From contig JAIRPH010000066.1 of NCBI GenBank assembly GCA_031257135.1, positions 1 to 21,498 of the forward strand: 21,498 bases of DNA, in the 5' to 3' direction. The notes under the pieces are model-generated. The model ran no database searches, was not told the DNA's origin, and saw nothing but the letters and a program-made list of their open reading frames with translations. This document shows positions 13,670 through 21,374 of this stretch, piece by piece (within the stretch, counting starts at the first letter, position 1; each line of letters starts with the position of its first letter). A program made the position numbers and the translations under genes. Source of the stretch: Spirochaetaceae bacterium (GTDB lineage: Bacteria > Spirochaetota > Spirochaetia > Treponematales > Breznakiellaceae).

Positions 13670-15151
13670 ATGCGGATTATTGTCGGCGGCATGAATCATG
13701 AATCTAATACGCTGAACCCTATCGTCACCGGAGAAGAAGACTTTGCGGTTTTCTACGGATACGCTATGCTGGAACTGGGGATGTTTCCCTATTACTCGTC
13801 TACCGGCATTATCGAAACCCTCAAAGCGGCGCGGTGCAAACTTGCGCCGACCGTCCTCGCAAGAGCGGTCCCTAACGGAGTGGTTTCCGCTTCGTTTTAC
13901 CAGCGGATTAAAAACGCCTTCATCCAGCGGATTAAAAACGCTTTGGAAGAAGGTCCCATCGACGGAATATGCCTCGCCCTCCACGGCTCAATGAAGGTAG
14001 CAGGACTAGGATGCGCCGAAGGAGACTTAGCGGCGGCGATTCGGAAACTCCTGCCGGACGCGCCCTTTACCGCGGCTCTCGATATGCACGCTACTATCAC
14101 GCCCGATATGCTCGCGAGTATCGACGGATTCGCAGGCTATAAAACCGCGCCTCACACCGACTGCCGGGAAACCGGCGTTCATGCCGCGAAGATGCTCTTG
14201 GAAAGCCTCTCAACCGGCAGGAAACTCCGCACCGCATATCGCCGAATTCCTATGCTCATTGCCGGAGAAAAATCCGAATCCGAAGCGGAGCCTATGGCGT
14301 CCCTCATCGAAGCCTGCCGTCAGGCTGAACAAAAGCCCGGAGTTAAAGCCGCGTCGTTCCTCTTGGGCTTTCCCTGGGCGGACGATGAACATAACGCCGC
14401 CTCCGCGCTGGTAACGACTCTGGATGAGCCTGCGCTCGGCGAGGAAACCGCCCAAGCCTTAGCCGAAGCCTTTTGGTCCCGCCGCAAAGACTTCACATTC
14501 CGAGTTGAGCATTACGATTCGCTTCAGGCTCTCAAGACCGCCTATACCGCGGTTCTCGAGCAAGGGCAAGCCCCGGTATTTGTGTCCGATTCCGGGGATA
14601 ATCCTACGGCAGGAGCCGCCGGCGACGCGACAGACCTCCTTGAACAGATCATGGAAACCTTAGATACCGCGGATAAACTGCCGACTCCGCTTTTGTACAG
14701 CGGTTTTTACGACGCTCCCGCGGCGGCGGTCTGCATCAAAGCCGGCGCGGGAGCCGTTGCGGATATTACCCTCGGAGGCAACTGGGATACCATAAACGGG
14801 AAAAAGATTCCCCTGCGGGCGCGGGTTGAGCGGATTGTCAGAGGATTCGGTCCCTATAAGGCGGATTTGGTTTTGGTTTCCTTTCGGAATCTGCGTATTA
14901 CGGTTACGTCCAAGCACATAGGCTTTGGAGATGAAACCTTGCTTCCCGCGCTTGGGATAAATCCTAAAGATTACTGCCTCGTAGCCGTGAAGCTGGGCTA
15001 CCTTGAGCCGTGTTTCCGCTCCATCGCCGCCCGGGCGATTCTAGCAACCTCCCGAGGCTGTTCCAACGAAATACTGGAAACTATTCCTTACCAAAAAGTC
15101 CGGCGTCCTCTGTACCCCTTAGACAAGGAAGCGGTGTTTGAGAAAGCGTAA
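13670..15151 (+). CDS. M81 (MlrC/microcystinase C)-family metallopeptidase
   Basis: This 493-residue protein belongs to the family of MlrC, the enzyme that finishes microcystin degradation in sphingomonads; most members have unknown substrates. The N-terminal domain has the expected metal-site motifs: GGMNHESN (His10, Glu11), LALHGSM (about 102-108), LDMHAT (137-142) and APHTDCRETG (160-169). The C-terminal MlrC domain has the SDSGDNPTAGAAGDAT stretch. AAGGAG lies 4-5 nt before the ATG, which is 9 nt after the permease stop codon. It is therefore part of the transport operon and may process the imported compound; amide or peptide-like cleavage is inferred from the family. An exact-phase 24-bp tandem duplication near residues 78-93 adds eight residues. 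A signal peptide is absent, so it is cytoplasmic. Confidence 0.88.
   Translation: MRIIVGGMNHESNTLNPIVTGEEDFAVFYGYAMLELGMFPYYSSTGIIETLKAARCKLAPTVLARAVPNGVVSASFYQRIKNAFIQRIKNALEEGPIDGICLALHGSMKVAGLGCAEGDLAAAIRKLLPDAPFTAALDMHATITPDMLASIDGFAGYKTAPHTDCRETGVHAAKMLLESLSTGRKLRTAYRRIPMLIAGEKSESEAEPMASLIEACRQAEQKPGVKAASFLLGFPWADDEHNAASALVTTLDEPALGEETAQALAEAFWSRRKDFTFRVEHYDSLQALKTAYTAVLEQGQAPVFVSDSGDNPTAGAAGDATDLLEQIMETLDTADKLPTPLLYSGFYDAPAAAVCIKAGAGAVADITLGGNWDTINGKKIPLRARVERIVRGFGPYKADLVLVSFRNLRITVTSKHIGFGDETLLPALGINPKDYCLVAVKLGYLEPCFRSIAARAILATSRGCSNEILETIPYQKVRRPLYPLDKEAVFEKA
13901..13948 (+). repeat. 24-bp in-frame tandem duplication inside the M81 gene
   Basis: Two adjacent 24-bp units (13901-13924 and 13925-13948) share their first 17 bases exactly and differ by only a few bases after that. 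They encode QRIKNAFI and QRIKNALE. The near identity suggests a recent slippage event. It extends a helix before the LALHGSM metal-site motif by about two turns. Confidence 0.85.
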
Positions 15152-15211
15152 TACATAACGTTCTGGTTGTATGCGGCCTTTGGAGCGGGTAATAGCGAGG
15201 ACGCAGGGCGT

Positions 15212-15484
15212 TCTACAGAAATTTTGTAGAGTTCTACGAAAACTTCGTAGAACTCTACAGAAATCTCGTAGAAGTCTACGAAAACTTTGTAGAACTCTAT
15301 AGAAATCTCGTAGAAGTCTACGAAAACTTTGTAGAAGTCTACAGAAACTTTGTAGAAGTCTACGAAAACTTTGTAGAACTCTACAGAAACTTTGTAGAAG
15401 TCTACGAAAACTTTGTAGAACTCTATAAAAACTTCGTAGAACTCTACAGAAACTTTGTAGAACTCTATAAAAACTTCGTAGAAC
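15212..15484. repeat. Thirteen tandem 21-bp self-complementary repeats
   Basis: Thirteen uninterrupted units of exactly 21 bp fill the convergent gap between the M81 and hydrogenase genes. Each starts TCTAC or TCTAT and ends GTAGA plus two bases (AC, AG or GT). Within a unit the ends pair (TCTAC with GTAGA); in the best unit, 15233-15253, TCTACGAA pairs with TTCGTAGA around AAC. Neighbouring units can also pair across their junction, because GTAGA is followed two bases later by TCTAC. Variation is confined to a few columns and is mostly transitions. Since 21 is divisible by three, some frames stay open: a plus-strand heptad [LFV]Y[ERK]N[FL]VE and a minus-strand FY[KE][VI][FS][VI][ED]. Neither has a convincing translation start. 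Confidence 0.92.
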
Positions 15485-15568
15485 ATCGAAAAACAGGGGA
15501 GGAGGAAAACTACAAGGGCGAGAAGGGGACTTTCGGCGGGACGCGCGGCGGCGCAAGCCTTATCTAGC

Positions 15569-15581
15569 GGCGGAAACCGCC
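15569..15581. terminator. GC-rich hairpin in the convergent gap
   Basis: A GGCGG/CCGCC stem closes an AAA loop (TTT on the other strand). It stands between the repeat array and the hydrogenase stop codon and could contribute to ending transcripts from either side. There is no adjacent T-run. Confidence 0.35.
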
Positions 15582-15598
15582 TTGCGGGACCGCCGGTC

Positions 15599-15615
15599 TG
15601 CCGGCTAAACCGGCA
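15599..15615. terminator. Hairpin directly after the hydrogenase-chemoreceptor stop codon
   Basis: TGCCGG and CCGGCA form a 6-bp stem with a 5-base loop. In the plus direction it is followed by ATTACTTTT-like sequence (weak T-run), so it may end the transport operon transcript. In the minus direction it begins immediately at the stop codon of the hydrogenase gene without a T-run. Confidence 0.5.
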
Positions 15616-17706
15616 TTACTTTTGAGAGACTTTTTTCAGCGCGTTGATGTCTTCAAGAACCATTTTACCGGAATCCAAAAGGCTTGCCGATTCGTCCTTG
15701 ATTTTGAGGATAAGCTGATTTACCTCGTTTAAGGCGTTTAAAACTTCCTGTCCTCCCCGGTTTTGGGTTTCCATTGAGTCTTTGATACGCATTTCTTCGT
15801 TTTTTACCGTCTCGACGAGAGAGACGATCAGGTCGAACTGGGTTTGAGCTTGAGCCGAGGATTCTCCGGAACTGTCGATAAGGCTCTTAATGTCATTGAG
15901 GCTTTTTTCTATTTCGCCGGCTTGTTTGCCGGAGCTGTCCGCAAGGTGCCGGATTTGCCCGGCAACTACCGCAAAGCCTTTGCCTACGGCTTCGCCGGCG
16001 TGCGCGGCTTCTATTGCGGCGTTCATGCCGAGGATACTCGTCTCGTCGGCGATGTTGCCGATAACGCGGCAGGCTTCGATAAGCACGTCCGACTGAGCCG
16101 ATACGCCGGCGATAAGCTCTCCGATTTTCAGGATGCGGTTTTTCCCTTCCATAGAAGAGTTGTTCAGTTTGATAACCGTTTGCGCGTTATGTTCTAAGGT
16201 AGCATGAATAGAGTGAATATTTTTGACCATTTCTTCAATCGCGGCGGAAGATTTAAGCACGGCCGCCACGGTTTCGTTGATATGCTTAGACAAAATCCCG
16301 ATGCCGTCGATGCTTTTGTGCATTTCTGTAACCGTATGTCCGTATACGGACTCTGTGACCTGCTGAATTTCCGCTTTGTGCTGATCGTTTGCGATCCGTC
16401 TTTGGGCTTCGATGTAATGCCGGCAATGTTCCCGGCGGCTTACGCCGTTGATGATTGCCACCGCCATCTGCTCGCAACTGTCGTAGCCGCAGGACGCGCA
16501 GTTCAACATATCCGCGGGCGTTGTTTTATACATAGATTGATATACCGCTTCAATCTCCTTAGAGGACGGGAATTTAACGTTTCGCTTGAAGACTTCAGAA
16601 CGGTCAGTATAAGAGCGGGCGTATAAGCCTTCCTCCCAATACTTGTTGAGAGTCCGTTCAAGGTTGCGCTTTGAAAACGGAGTAGGCTTCTTTTTGTAAA
16701 ACGCTTGAGCCGCCTGACTGCGGGCTTCGATTTTGCGGTCAAGCTCGTCAAGGTGCTTATCCTGATTTAAGGTGCCGGGACCTGCGTTGCATCCCATTTT
16801 ACAGTTGAGGCAGTCTATGAGCGAGTATATCGGCGGACTCCCTGTTTTGATATTCTGTACCAAACCTGCAAGGTAATCGTAGACTTCAGGGTTTCCCTCT
16901 ATTTTTCTGGTGTGAGCGGTAGCGTTTTCGTCATACCGCTCGACGGTACGCATAAGTCCGCCGGGAGACGAAAACAAGACCGCCCGTTCCGCTTGGGGAT
17001 TATCGTAGGGGCTTGACTCGTAGCGGCTGATCGCATCTCCGGTCCCGTCGAGGTAGGCTTGAATGGACTTGAAGGTGACATTGTAATCGCCGATGCCCAC
17101 GGCGTCGAATTCCCGGCGTTTCGAGTAGCACGGCGAAATTGCCGCTATTTTACAGTTTGCATATTGAGGATAAAAACGTTTGATCATCTTCATGGTATGC
17201 ACCATGGGGCTGTCCGCCGGCGCAAGGTAGGGGATAAGCTGTGGCCGGTAGAGTTCTATGAAGGTGACCAGCGTTGGACAAGGCTGAGCGATAATAAAAG
17301 GGGGCTTTTTCTTTTTTTGGTAGGTGAGATAGGACTTAACCGTGAGTTCCGCCCCGAAACTGACGTCAAAAACCGCTTTGACGCCGATTTTTTTCAAGAA
17401 TCCGTTGAATTTGAGGTATTCTCCGCCGAAACTTGCGGCCATCGCCGGCGCGACGATGGCAACCATCGAGGTTCCGCCCTTGATGTCCGCCATAAACTGC
17501 TCGAAATCATCGAGTCCTATCCGCGCGCCGTGCCGGCAAATGTGGATGCAATCGCCGCACCCGATGCAGAGGTTCGGGTTGGAGACAACCGCTTTTCCGG
17601 AGCCGTTATTGCACATTTTCACCGGGCAAACCATGATACAGCGGTGACAGTTGACGCATCTTTCTTCTATAACCCGGATAACCGGTCGTAATTCTTTAGT
17701 ATTCAT
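15616..17706 (-). CDS. [FeFe]-hydrogenase-like sensor fused to a chemoreceptor signalling domain
   Basis: This 696-residue protein has no signal peptide or membrane helix, so it is cytoplasmic. Two ferredoxin clusters come first (C17-C27 and C47-C57, each CxxCxxCxxxC). An [FeFe]-hydrogenase H-domain spans about 80-310. Its motifs are altered: L1 is AQPCPT (Cys143 kept; the preceding proton-transfer Cys is Pro142), L2 is SPCYSKRREF (Cys193 kept), and L3 is CKMGCNAGPG (Cys302 and Cys306 kept). All four H-cluster ligands therefore remain. A further Fe-S domain lies at 403-428 (CASCGYDSC, later a Cys). A chemoreceptor coiled coil from about 440 has the tip NAAIEAAHAGE and GFAVVAGQIRHLAD. Family knowledge makes such H-domains sensory rather than metabolic. 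I infer an H2- or redox-sensing receptor feeding CheA. The start is supported by AGAGG 8-9 nt upstream. Confidence 0.93.
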   Translation of the reverse strand: MNTKELRPVIRVIEERCVNCHRCIMVCPVKMCNNGSGKAVVSNPNLCIGCGDCIHICRHGARIGLDDFEQFMADIKGGTSMVAIVAPAMAASFGGEYLKFNGFLKKIGVKAVFDVSFGAELTVKSYLTYQKKKKPPFIIAQPCPTLVTFIELYRPQLIPYLAPADSPMVHTMKMIKRFYPQYANCKIAAISPCYSKRREFDAVGIGDYNVTFKSIQAYLDGTGDAISRYESSPYDNPQAERAVLFSSPGGLMRTVERYDENATAHTRKIEGNPEVYDYLAGLVQNIKTGSPPIYSLIDCLNCKMGCNAGPGTLNQDKHLDELDRKIEARSQAAQAFYKKKPTPFSKRNLERTLNKYWEEGLYARSYTDRSEVFKRNVKFPSSKEIEAVYQSMYKTTPADMLNCASCGYDSCEQMAVAIINGVSRREHCRHYIEAQRRIANDQHKAEIQQVTESVYGHTVTEMHKSIDGIGILSKHINETVAAVLKSSAAIEEMVKNIHSIHATLEHNAQTVIKLNNSSMEGKNRILKIGELIAGVSAQSDVLIEACRVIGNIADETSILGMNAAIEAAHAGEAVGKGFAVVAGQIRHLADSSGKQAGEIEKSLNDIKSLIDSSGESSAQAQTQFDLIVSLVETVKNEEMRIKDSMETQNRGGQEVLNALNEVNQLILKIKDESASLLDSGKMVLEDINALKKVSQK

Positions 17707-17733
17707 GGTTTTTCCTCTTAACGTTTTATATTA

Positions 17734-17762
17734 GGTATAACATATTATATTTTTCTTGTCAA
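17734..17762 (-). promoter_or_regulatory. Sigma70-type promoter of the hydrogenase-chemoreceptor gene
   Basis: On the minus strand a perfect TTGACA (17757-17762) is followed after 17 bp by TATACC (17734-17739), preceded by TGT as in an extended -10. The leader would be about 20 nt and contains the AGAGG ribosome binding site. The gene therefore appears to have its own promoter and to be a single-gene unit. Confidence 0.7.
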
Positions 17763-17795
17763 ATCAAGGGATGATTTTTCTAGCGGGACCGTATT

Positions 17796-19139
17796 TCACC
17801 GTTTGCCTATGGCTTTGCGGAGGAGCTTTTTCAGGGTCAGCGTAATCGCAATGGTCAGCGGAATACACGCGCCCAAAAAGGCAAGAGGACTGGCAAAGCA
17901 AAGCCCGATAAAACCGAACCTATCGGACAGAATGATCGACGCGAATGTCCGCATCGCCAGTTCCATAACGCCTGCGATGGTCGGCACAAGGCTGTCTCCT
18001 AAGCCTTGCAGAGTCTGCCGGAATATGAACAGACAGGCTAGTAACACATAAAAACAGCCGATCACTTTAAGATAAGTATGAGCCAAGCCTATCGCTTCGG
18101 CTTCTTCTTTCAGAAAGACCGCGGCAAAACGATCTCCTGCAAAGAAAAAGAGGACGCCCATGAATATGCCGAAAGAACAAGACATAAGGCAACATTGGAT
18201 GACGCCTTTCCGAATCCGGCCGATTTTCCTCGCTCCGTAATTCTGAGCGGTAAAGGTGGTCATTGCCGCGCCGAAAGAGCCTAAGGGCATCCCGGCTACC
18301 ATATCGATTTTCTGAGCCGCAGTAAAAGCCGCTACCGCAACGATCCCCAGTCCGTTAAGCGCGAAGGTAACGCTCACAATCCCAATGGCAATGATGCTCA
18401 TCTGAAATCCCATCGGCATAGCGACCCGAAAATGCTCCCAAATCTCTTTCGGGTTCAGCTTCCAATCTTCTTTCGTAATCCGCAGGATAGGCAGTTTTTT
18501 TATGATAACCGGAATACACAGCAGTCCTGAAATAACCTGAGCGATTATCGTCGCGTACGCCGCCCCTTCAACCCCGGTATGAAAGCCCCGGATAAACGCA
18601 TAGTCCAGAATGATGTTGATGACGCAGGCGATTATCAGAAATACCAGCGGAGTAAAACTATCTCCTACAGCGCGCATCATGTTTGAGCAGAGGTTGAACA
18701 AGAGAGTCGCCGGTATTCCCCAATAAATGACGATAATATACGAATAAGCCGCATCGAGAATCTTCGGGTCTGTGCGAAGAAAAATCAGCAGGGGCCGGGC
18801 GGACATAACGCTTATCCCCATAAGACCGAGCGTTACCGCAACGCCTAAGACCGCGGAAACCGCAAAACTGCGGCGCACCCCCGAAGCGTCAGACGCGCCG
18901 AACCGCTGAGACGTGACAATCGACGCCCCTTGGGTAAAGCCCATCATAAAACCGAGGATGAGAAAGTTAATGCTCCCCGTACAGCCCACCGACGCAAGCG
19001 CGTCCATCCCCAGAGTTCGCCCGACGATAAAGGCGTCAGCCATATTATAAAACTGCTGAAAAAGATTCCCCACTAAAAGCGGAACCGCAAAAGAGAAAAT
19101 TAAAAACGCAGGATTGCCTACGGTAAGATTTTTAGTCAT
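17796..19139 (-). CDS. MATE-family multidrug/cation antiporter
   Basis: This 447-residue integral membrane protein with about twelve hydrophobic helices matches the MATE family in length and layout. MATE proteins export drugs or metabolites in exchange for Na+ or H+. The N-terminal stretch PLLVGNLFQQFYNMADAFIV and the following GFTQGASIVTSQRFGA region are typical of the bacterial DinF/MepA-like branch. Its second half repeats the pattern (PLGSFGAAMTTFTAQNYGA). There is no good Shine-Dalgarno before the ATG at 19139. A TTGACA-16-TATAGT promoter lies upstream and overlaps the promoter region of the divergent GH30 gene. The substrate cannot be told from sequence; sharing an apparent operator with a secreted glycosidase is unusual and may only reflect position. 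Confidence 0.92.
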   Translation of the reverse strand: MTKNLTVGNPAFLIFSFAVPLLVGNLFQQFYNMADAFIVGRTLGMDALASVGCTGSINFLILGFMMGFTQGASIVTSQRFGASDASGVRRSFAVSAVLGVAVTLGLMGISVMSARPLLIFLRTDPKILDAAYSYIIVIYWGIPATLLFNLCSNMMRAVGDSFTPLVFLIIACVINIILDYAFIRGFHTGVEGAAYATIIAQVISGLLCIPVIIKKLPILRITKEDWKLNPKEIWEHFRVAMPMGFQMSIIAIGIVSVTFALNGLGIVAVAAFTAAQKIDMVAGMPLGSFGAAMTTFTAQNYGARKIGRIRKGVIQCCLMSCSFGIFMGVLFFFAGDRFAAVFLKEEAEAIGLAHTYLKVIGCFYVLLACLFIFRQTLQGLGDSLVPTIAGVMELAMRTFASIILSDRFGFIGLCFASPLAFLGACIPLTIAITLTLKKLLRKAIGKR

Positions 19140-19171
19140 TAGTTCAACATCCGCACAACGTCAATACGCCG

Positions 19172-19217
19172 GGCTTGACAACCGTCACTATACTGATATT
19201 TTTTACCTTGTCAAGCC
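19172..19217. promoter_or_regulatory. Divergent promoters overlapped by a 10-bp inverted repeat
   Basis: The arms GGCTTGACAA (19172-19181) and TTGTCAAGCC (19208-19217) are perfect inverted copies 26 bp apart. Each arm contains a -35 TTGACA. Minus strand: TTGACA (19209-19214), 16 bp, TATAGT (19187-19192), towards the MATE gene. Plus strand: TTGACA (19175-19180), 16 bp, TATTTT (19197-19202), towards the GH30 gene. Each arm would also cover the other promoter's start point, as expected for an operator controlling both. Confidence 0.5.
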
Positions 19218-19337
19218 TCAGCCCAAGCGGGGCGCCGATACTCTCTAAGAAGAAACGCCTATGACGGCATTAAGGGAAAACACCTATAGTAAAAAAGATA
19301 TGCGCCGTTATACTAACCCGAACAAGGAGAAACCCTT

Positions 19338-21242
19338 ATGATGTATAGAATTTTGACGTTGAGCCTTTTGGCGGGGATGGTCGCGCCGGGGATTATGTAC
19401 GCCCGTTCTGCAACGGAGGTTCAAGCCCCGGCAAAGAAAACCGCCGCCGAATCCGTGAAAGGCGTTGAAAAGATTACCGCGGTAAACGGCGCGTTTGCGG
19501 CGTATAAGTTTACCCTCCCGCCGGGCGAAACCTTCGGCGCGTATACCAAGATCGCCGCCAAATTTCTCGTTGACCGCGAGCATTACAAGTCCGCCGCCCG
19601 AGCCCGAGCATTGGGAGCGTATACGCGGGAGGATTTCTCGCAGGAAGAGTCCCTCGCCTTCATCGATTACGGATCAGGCTCAACCGATAAAAACGGACCT
19701 TATATCGTAACCAATCTGTACGGGTCTGATTCCGCTTTGGAGGTACTCTCCGGCGGAGCAGGACCCAATACATGGTTTACGCTGGAGTTCCCCTTAACCG
19801 GCAAAGCGCATACCGCATACGATCCGGCTCATTTCCCCGGGGAAGACGCATCGGGCGACTTCTATTTCTGCGTAGGTCTGAGCAAATCCGGGGTCAGCGG
19901 CGCAATAACCTACTATGTGAAAGACGTCATGTTAAGCAACGGCGACGGTTCCAAAACCGTGTTGTCCGGAGGAAGCGGTTTTAATAAGCCTGCCTTCGTC
20001 GGCTACGGCGACGGAAAAGAACTGCTCGCCCGGGAAGTCCCTTCCGCCGTCGGAGACCCGGGCGCGAAGGAGCCTCCGGGACCTTTCGTAATTACCGTGA
20101 ATACGGCGGTCAAACATCAGCGGGTAATCGGGTTCGGCGGTATGTCGAATGCTTGGACTTCTCCGCTCCTTACCGAAGACGATATTGACGCCCTCTACGG
20201 ACCCAGCGGACTGGGATACAACATTTTCAGAATTATGCTATATCCCGACCGAGCGAAGTGGGACGATTATGTTGGAATCGCGAAGAAGGCTCAAAGCTAC
20301 GGCGCGCTGATTCTCGCGACGCCGTGGACGCCTCCGGCGGAGCTGAAAAGCAACAATTCCACGGTAGGCGGCTATCTTCTCCCTGAAAATTATGGAAAGT
20401 ATGCGGAGCATCTCAAAGATTTTATACAGCGTTTGAAAGATCGGGGCGTGACGGTTGACGTTATCTCTCTGCAAAATGAGCCGGATATTCAGGTGAATTA
20501 TGACAGTTGCGATTGGACGCCGGAGCAGATGGCGGACTTTGTTAAACAATACGGCTCAGACATCGGCAAACTTGCCCGGGTCATGCCCGGCGAGTCCTTT
20601 CAGTTCAGACGGAATTTTACAGACCCTCTGCTGAACGATCCTAATACGGCGGACGGATTCAGCGTTGTAGGCGGGCATATTTACGGCGGCGGCGTAGAGC
20701 GGTATGCGTCGGCTCAGGAAAAAGGAAAAGAAGTGTGGATGACCGAGCATCTGCTCAACACTTCAGGCAATTACAGCTATGATTCAACGTGGTCCGCCGC
20801 GCTTATGGCGGCTGAAGAGATACATTCCTGTATGTCCGCGGATTTCAACGCGTATATCTGGTGGTATCTGAAGCGGTTTTACAGTATGCTTGGAGACGGC
20901 GAATACGGTACCGTTGCAGGACAGCCCTTGAACCGGGGCTACGTTTTGTCCCATTACGCCAAGTACGCAACCGGAGCCGTGCGGGTTGAGGCTTCCCTTA
21001 AGGGCGGCGAGGATATATTGGTTACGGCTTATGAATCGGCGGATGCTATAAGCATGGTCATCGTCAATACGGGCTACTCGGCTTCGGCGGGAACGATTAT
21101 CCTTCCAGTACCGGTTCAATCTTGTACCGGCGTAGAGTCCAGCGCGCAAAGCGTCATGCAGGACAAAACCCTAACCGCCGGTACGGAAATCGCCTTGACG
21201 CTGGAGCCTAAGAGCATCGTCTCCCTCAAATTCGCTAAATAG
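19338..21242 (+). CDS. Secreted GH30-family glycoside hydrolase (glucuronoxylanase-like) with N-terminal accessory domain
   Basis: This 634-residue enzyme has a signal peptide (about 1-22) and no lipobox. Residues about 40-225 form a beta-rich, aromatic domain that looks like a carbohydrate-binding or jelly-roll module but matches no family I can name. A GH30 (beta/alpha)8 barrel follows from about 250: RVIGFGG start, ATPWTPPAELKSN, ISLQNEPD (acid/base Glu381), NYDSCDWTPEQM, VVGGHIYGGG, VWMTEH (nucleophile Glu470) and IWWYLKRFYSML. The last 90 residues are the beta domain typical of GH30. The NYDSCDWTPEQ and WMTEH context and the Arg in LKRFY resemble subfamily 8 glucuronoxylanases, which cut xylan near glucuronic acid branches; the subfamily is an inference. 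AAGGAG at 19324-19329 fixes the start at 19338. Confidence 0.92.
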   Translation: MMYRILTLSLLAGMVAPGIMYARSATEVQAPAKKTAAESVKGVEKITAVNGAFAAYKFTLPPGETFGAYTKIAAKFLVDREHYKSAARARALGAYTREDFSQEESLAFIDYGSGSTDKNGPYIVTNLYGSDSALEVLSGGAGPNTWFTLEFPLTGKAHTAYDPAHFPGEDASGDFYFCVGLSKSGVSGAITYYVKDVMLSNGDGSKTVLSGGSGFNKPAFVGYGDGKELLAREVPSAVGDPGAKEPPGPFVITVNTAVKHQRVIGFGGMSNAWTSPLLTEDDIDALYGPSGLGYNIFRIMLYPDRAKWDDYVGIAKKAQSYGALILATPWTPPAELKSNNSTVGGYLLPENYGKYAEHLKDFIQRLKDRGVTVDVISLQNEPDIQVNYDSCDWTPEQMADFVKQYGSDIGKLARVMPGESFQFRRNFTDPLLNDPNTADGFSVVGGHIYGGGVERYASAQEKGKEVWMTEHLLNTSGNYSYDSTWSAALMAAEEIHSCMSADFNAYIWWYLKRFYSMLGDGEYGTVAGQPLNRGYVLSHYAKYATGAVRVEASLKGGEDILVTAYESADAISMVIVNTGYSASAGTIILPVPVQSCTGVESSAQSVMQDKTLTAGTEIALTLEPKSIVSLKFAK

Positions 21243-21258
21243 CTCTCTACCCAGCGCG

Positions 21259-21297
21259 TTAGAGACTTTTTAACTACTGCGTTAGAGAGTCTCTAAC
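21259..21297 (+). terminator. Dyad with direct and inverted repeats after the GH30 gene
   Basis: GTTAGAGAC (21259-21267) pairs with GTCTCTAAC (21289-21297), a 9-bp perfect stem. The right half is itself a palindrome (GTTAGAGA, G, TCTCTAAC at 21281-21297), so two folds compete. GCGTTAGAGA occurs twice, 23 bp apart. The element begins 17 bases past the stop codon and a T-run lies in the loop, not after the stem, so intrinsic termination is uncertain. Confidence 0.4.
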
Positions 21298-21374
21298 CGT
21301 CCGGGTTTTAGGAAGCCCTCGAGCGGCGTCAGACGCTACGCGCCTACGGTTCGTAGAGCGTTACCGGCACAGGG

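Noticed and set aside
15212..15484. CRISPR array
   Set aside because: Repeats are directly contiguous with no unique spacers and there are no cas genes in the window.
15088..15486. A 132-codon minus-strand frame through the repeat array
   Set aside because: The sequence before its ATG is CCTCCTCCCC-rich, the opposite of a ribosome binding site. Its non-repeat part is antisense to the end of the M81 gene, and changes between repeats include several amino acid replacements. Kept only as an alternative under the array findings.
15119..15556. A second, out-of-phase minus-strand frame of 145 codons over the same array
   Set aside because: It exists because a 21-bp period preserves open frames. 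It is Arg/Ser/Cys-rich, has no recognisable start signal and conflicts with the other frame.
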